DNA of 64,000 nt from Stratiolaelaps scimitus (taxonomy: Eukaryota; Arthropoda; Arachnida; Mesostigmata; Laelapidae): positions 19,987,001 to 20,051,000 of the forward strand of contig JABWDB010000003.1 of the NCBI GenBank assembly GCA_019614645.1. The letters run 5' to 3'. The notes beneath the pieces were generated by a model. It saw nothing but the letters and a program-made list of their open reading frames with translations. It was not told where the DNA came from and did not search any database. Shown here piece after piece: positions 61,746 through 64,000 of the stretch (positions are counted from its first letter, which is position 1; every line of letters begins with the position of its first letter). The position numbers and the translations under genes are program-made.

Positions 61746-61903
61746 ATCTTCGGTTGGAACAACAAGACTGCCAACAACATCGACGACCGTTTGGCTGCTA
61801 TGATTTTTTTTATTGATAACCAGTAAGTTATTCGCGTTACTGTCCTTGTTTGAGACAAATACATCGTATATTCGTGTATTTGCTTTGAGTTCGGCATATG
61901 ATT
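61746..61903 (-). pseudogene. Diverged copy of the SLC25A39/40 C-terminal tail
   Basis: Reads SYAELK… and NHSSQTVVDVVGSLVVPTED. These match SYEAFK… and [20 protein letters not shown] in the last exon of the carrier gene 4 kb away on the same strand. Many differences are synonymous third-base changes (for example CTC/CTT, GTC/GTT, CCG/CCA), so the copy has evolved under some protein constraint for part of its history. A usable acceptor (CTTCTAG) sits just before the first shared codon. The preceding carrier helix ([15 protein letters not shown]) is not next to it. The frame then runs into A/T runs and stops at 61566. It is either a decayed partial duplicate or the last exon of a second carrier gene extending upstream. 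Confidence 0.55.
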
Positions 61904-62279
61904 CTAGAAGTGTGTACAACGTTCATGGGACAGTCGTTCGTACGCGCGCACGGGACAGAGCTGGCTGACCATTGAAAAATCATGCTATCGATTGCATGCA
62001 CAAAATAAGGCAGTTCGAGTAGATTTGATGGTTTAATATCTTCATCAAGAAATAAAAACGGCGCAAAAATCTGGAGCACTACGGAAGAGCTGGTGAAGCG
62101 TTTCCTCATCGGCTGGTAGAGACATCTCACAAGTAGAAAGTTGCCACTAAACCTGCTTGTCTACTGTTCGTTGTTGTTTTTTATTCTACAAAAGACCACA
62201 AGTTTGTATCAGGGATTTCCCACTCGTTTGGCGTATTCCCATATCAAGAGAGTGCATTGCTGAACTTTTGTTAACAGTT

Positions 62280-62995
62280 GAATTGATTGGCTCCACGCGC
62301 TGCCCTCCTCATCCCTTGACACTGCTCTCGACGATTCCCTTCGCTTCTGTGTGGGCCTCCGCCTCGGGGCCCCTGTGGTTGCAATCCACAGCTGCGAGCG
62401 TTGCGGGGACCCTGTCGCAACGAATGGCCACCACGGGCTTTCGTGCGAGCGCAGCGGCGGTCGCCATCCGCGACGCACGATGCTTAATGACACGCTCGTG
62501 AGAGCCCTCCACTCCGCCGGTATCCCTTGCACAAGAGAGCCACAGGGCCTCGACACTATCCACGGGCGCCGCCCTGACGGCCTCACTCTCATCCCCATTC
62601 ATCGAAGCCAGCACCTCGTTTGGGACGGCACGGTGGTTGACACTCTTACCACCTTCTTATGTCAGCCACTGTGCAACCACTCCCGGTTACGCGGTAGCGC
62701 GTGCGGAGCGGGCTAAGCTACGGAAGTAGCCCGCACTCTCCAGGCAACCCACCTCTTTTCCCCCCTGCTTTTGAAACCTTAGGCGGGCACGGCCCCCTCA
62801 CTGCGAACTTCCTCGAAGGGATCTATCTATCTAGGCTGATCCGTGACAGCGGGAACAAGCGCGCAGGATCTTTCCTTCTGCAATGCCTGCTGTGCAGAGA
62901 GGCAATGGTATCGTCTTCCTCGGGACAATGTCGGCCTCGGCCCCGGTCGCCAACTAATTCGCCGTCGCTTGACACAATGGCCTCAGTTGCACTTC
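62280..62995 (+). mobile_element. Non-LTR retrotransposon, 5'-truncated and frameshifted 3' end
   Basis: The conceptual product matches the C-terminal part of non-LTR retrotransposon ORF2 proteins. It has LDDSLRFCVGLRLGAP, then a C-x2-C-x8-H-x4-C zinc knuckle (CERCG…HHGLSC), LNDTLVRALHSAGIP, EPQGLDTIHGRRPDGLTLIP and LVWDGTVVDTL. In another frame follow AVARAERAKLRK and then PPAFETLGGHGPLTANFL. At least two frame changes and an in-frame stop show that it is dead. The reverse-transcriptase core is not present next to it, which fits 5' truncation on insertion. The final segment (62918-62959) recurs at 45.03 kb, marking the family's 3' end. I cannot place the clade. Confidence 0.8.
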
Positions 62996-63347
62996 GATAA
63001 ATCCCGGAATGGTTTATCTTTTTCCAATAACAAATACAATTTAATCGATTGATCTGAATATCGTGGAAGCGATAGCTAACGCTGCGAGGAAGGTATTAAT
63101 TCTGTTTATTTTTTCTTTGTGCTTCCTTCGAGTGCAAACGCATATCAATACGCGCTGATCCCACGAAATTCGCTCTTGGATTCCCTCCTGTGGCGGTTGA
63201 CGTTACATCAACCCTGGGGAGGTGTGGATTTCCCTTTTCCACATTTTCTCGTAGTAATACCATACAGGCAAGCACCGAGAGTACGATGATGTCTGATGAG
63301 AGAGTCGGGGCTAGGTCTTCAGCGCGAACGAGTCAACGTGAAGCAAC

Positions 63348-63641
63348 ATGGGAGACAAACATGTTATCGAAACGATTAGAACCGTCAGCTTATTCAATAG
63401 GGTGAACGACAACGGGCGTGAAGTTTTAAACGTCTGGGAGTATACGAATGATTCATTCAATGGTTTCAATAAGAGAAATAATAATGCTGCTCACTTCGTA
63501 AAGGCGTTCATGCGTTCCGTTACGAAAGACACTAACACAGCTTTGCTAACGGACATATGTACAACACTAAAACTCCAAAGGGTACGCGTCCCGCTCAGCT
63601 CAGTTTATGAACTTGCTATGGACGTGCTATATGAATTATAA
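63348..63641 (+). CDS. Hypothetical small protein, 97 aa
   Basis: Single open frame from an ATG in good context (CAACATGG) to TAA. The product starts MGDKHVIETIRTVSLFN and ends SSVYELAMDVLYEL. It is mixed in composition, without low-complexity runs, signal peptide or membrane helix, and looks like a small globular protein. The frame uses varied codons and ordinary residues, unlike the shadow frames over microsatellites nearby. I do not recognise the family. It sits about 350 bp beyond a dead retrotransposon, so it could be part of another inserted element or an exon of a gene continuing past the window. Confidence 0.42.
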   Translation: MGDKHVIETIRTVSLFNRVNDNGREVLNVWEYTNDSFNGFNKRNNNAAHFVKAFMRSVTKDTNTALLTDICTTLKLQRVRVPLSSVYELAMDVLYEL

Positions 63642-64000
63642 TTCGCCGCAATTAATGCTTATATACTGTGCTATTTTTTTAAAATGAGATCGTTTAAGAT
63701 ATGTTTCAAATAGAGAAGAAGCAGAAACACGCGTTTCGACACAATGACAAAACTTACGTTTAGCTGAAACTTTATTCTCCGTACATGGTTACAGTCGTAA
63801 CGAGAGCACAATCTACTGATTGCACTGTTTCTCCTGTCTATCACAAATACTATTATTATGATTATTATTATTATTATTATATAGTGGCACTTGCAAGAAA
63901 TAATGTCGTAATTGCTCGAAAATCGATCACATCGCGTCTAAACTGCATGTTCTATCTGTTTCGGGTTTGTATAAAAACGCTGATGAGAGACTTTGAGGAC

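Noticed and set aside
1..64000. CRISPR arrays, bacterial operons, rRNA genes
   Set aside because: No regularly spaced repeats, no Shine-Dalgarno-linked gene runs and no rRNA-like sequence. The repeats are simple eukaryotic microsatellites.

Overview
The window is animal nuclear DNA, almost certainly from an arthropod. Genes are split by short GT-AG introns. Intergenic DNA is full of (TA)n, (CT)n, (CCG)n and (CAG)n microsatellites and 5'-truncated non-LTR retrotransposons. The three recognised proteins are arthropod-like, for example a Notch ligand with nine EGF repeats and asparagine tracts. An acarine such as a mesostigmatan mite is my best guess, but that is inference from overall style and needs a database search.

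Layout. About 1-9.3 kb is microsatellite-rich DNA upstream of the first gene, with no gene I can support. A Delta-type Notch ligand runs from 9,333 to 19,257 (+). It has four coding exons (23 codons of signal peptide, a 44-codon N-terminal exon, an MNNL/DSL exon, and a long exon with nine EGF repeats, the transmembrane helix and the intracellular tail). They join to one 838-residue frame. An AU-rich 3' UTR probably follows to about 20.3-20.6 kb. From 20.7 to 53.9 kb the window is poor in genes. It holds GC-rich low-complexity patches, tRNA-derived SINE copies (35.4 and 40.1 kb), a truncated LINE 3' end (45.0 kb), a decayed reverse-transcriptase fragment (51.7 kb), many (TA)n arrays and a few small open frames of uncertain status.

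From 54.0 to 55.7 kb (+) lies a complete four-exon prefoldin subunit 3 gene (187 residues). Convergent to it, on the minus strand from 60.0 down to 57.1 kb, are five exons of an SLC25A39/SLC25A40-type mitochondrial carrier, the family that moves glutathione into mitochondria. Its first, very short exon is not identified. A diverged copy of the carrier's C-terminal tail sits at 61.75-61.90 kb on the same strand. Next to it, at 62.3-63.0 kb, is a frameshifted C-terminal end of a non-LTR retrotransposon whose last bases match the 45.0 kb copy. A 97-codon ATG-initiated open frame of unknown function lies at 63.35-63.64 kb.

The three recognised genes do not form a pathway: Delta signals at the cell surface, prefoldin hands unfolded actin and tubulin to the CCT chaperonin, and the carrier works in the inner mitochondrial membrane. 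The most notable findings are the cysteine-poor, shortened N-terminal domain of the Delta protein, the duplicated carrier tail, and the two repeat families found by comparing the window with itself.
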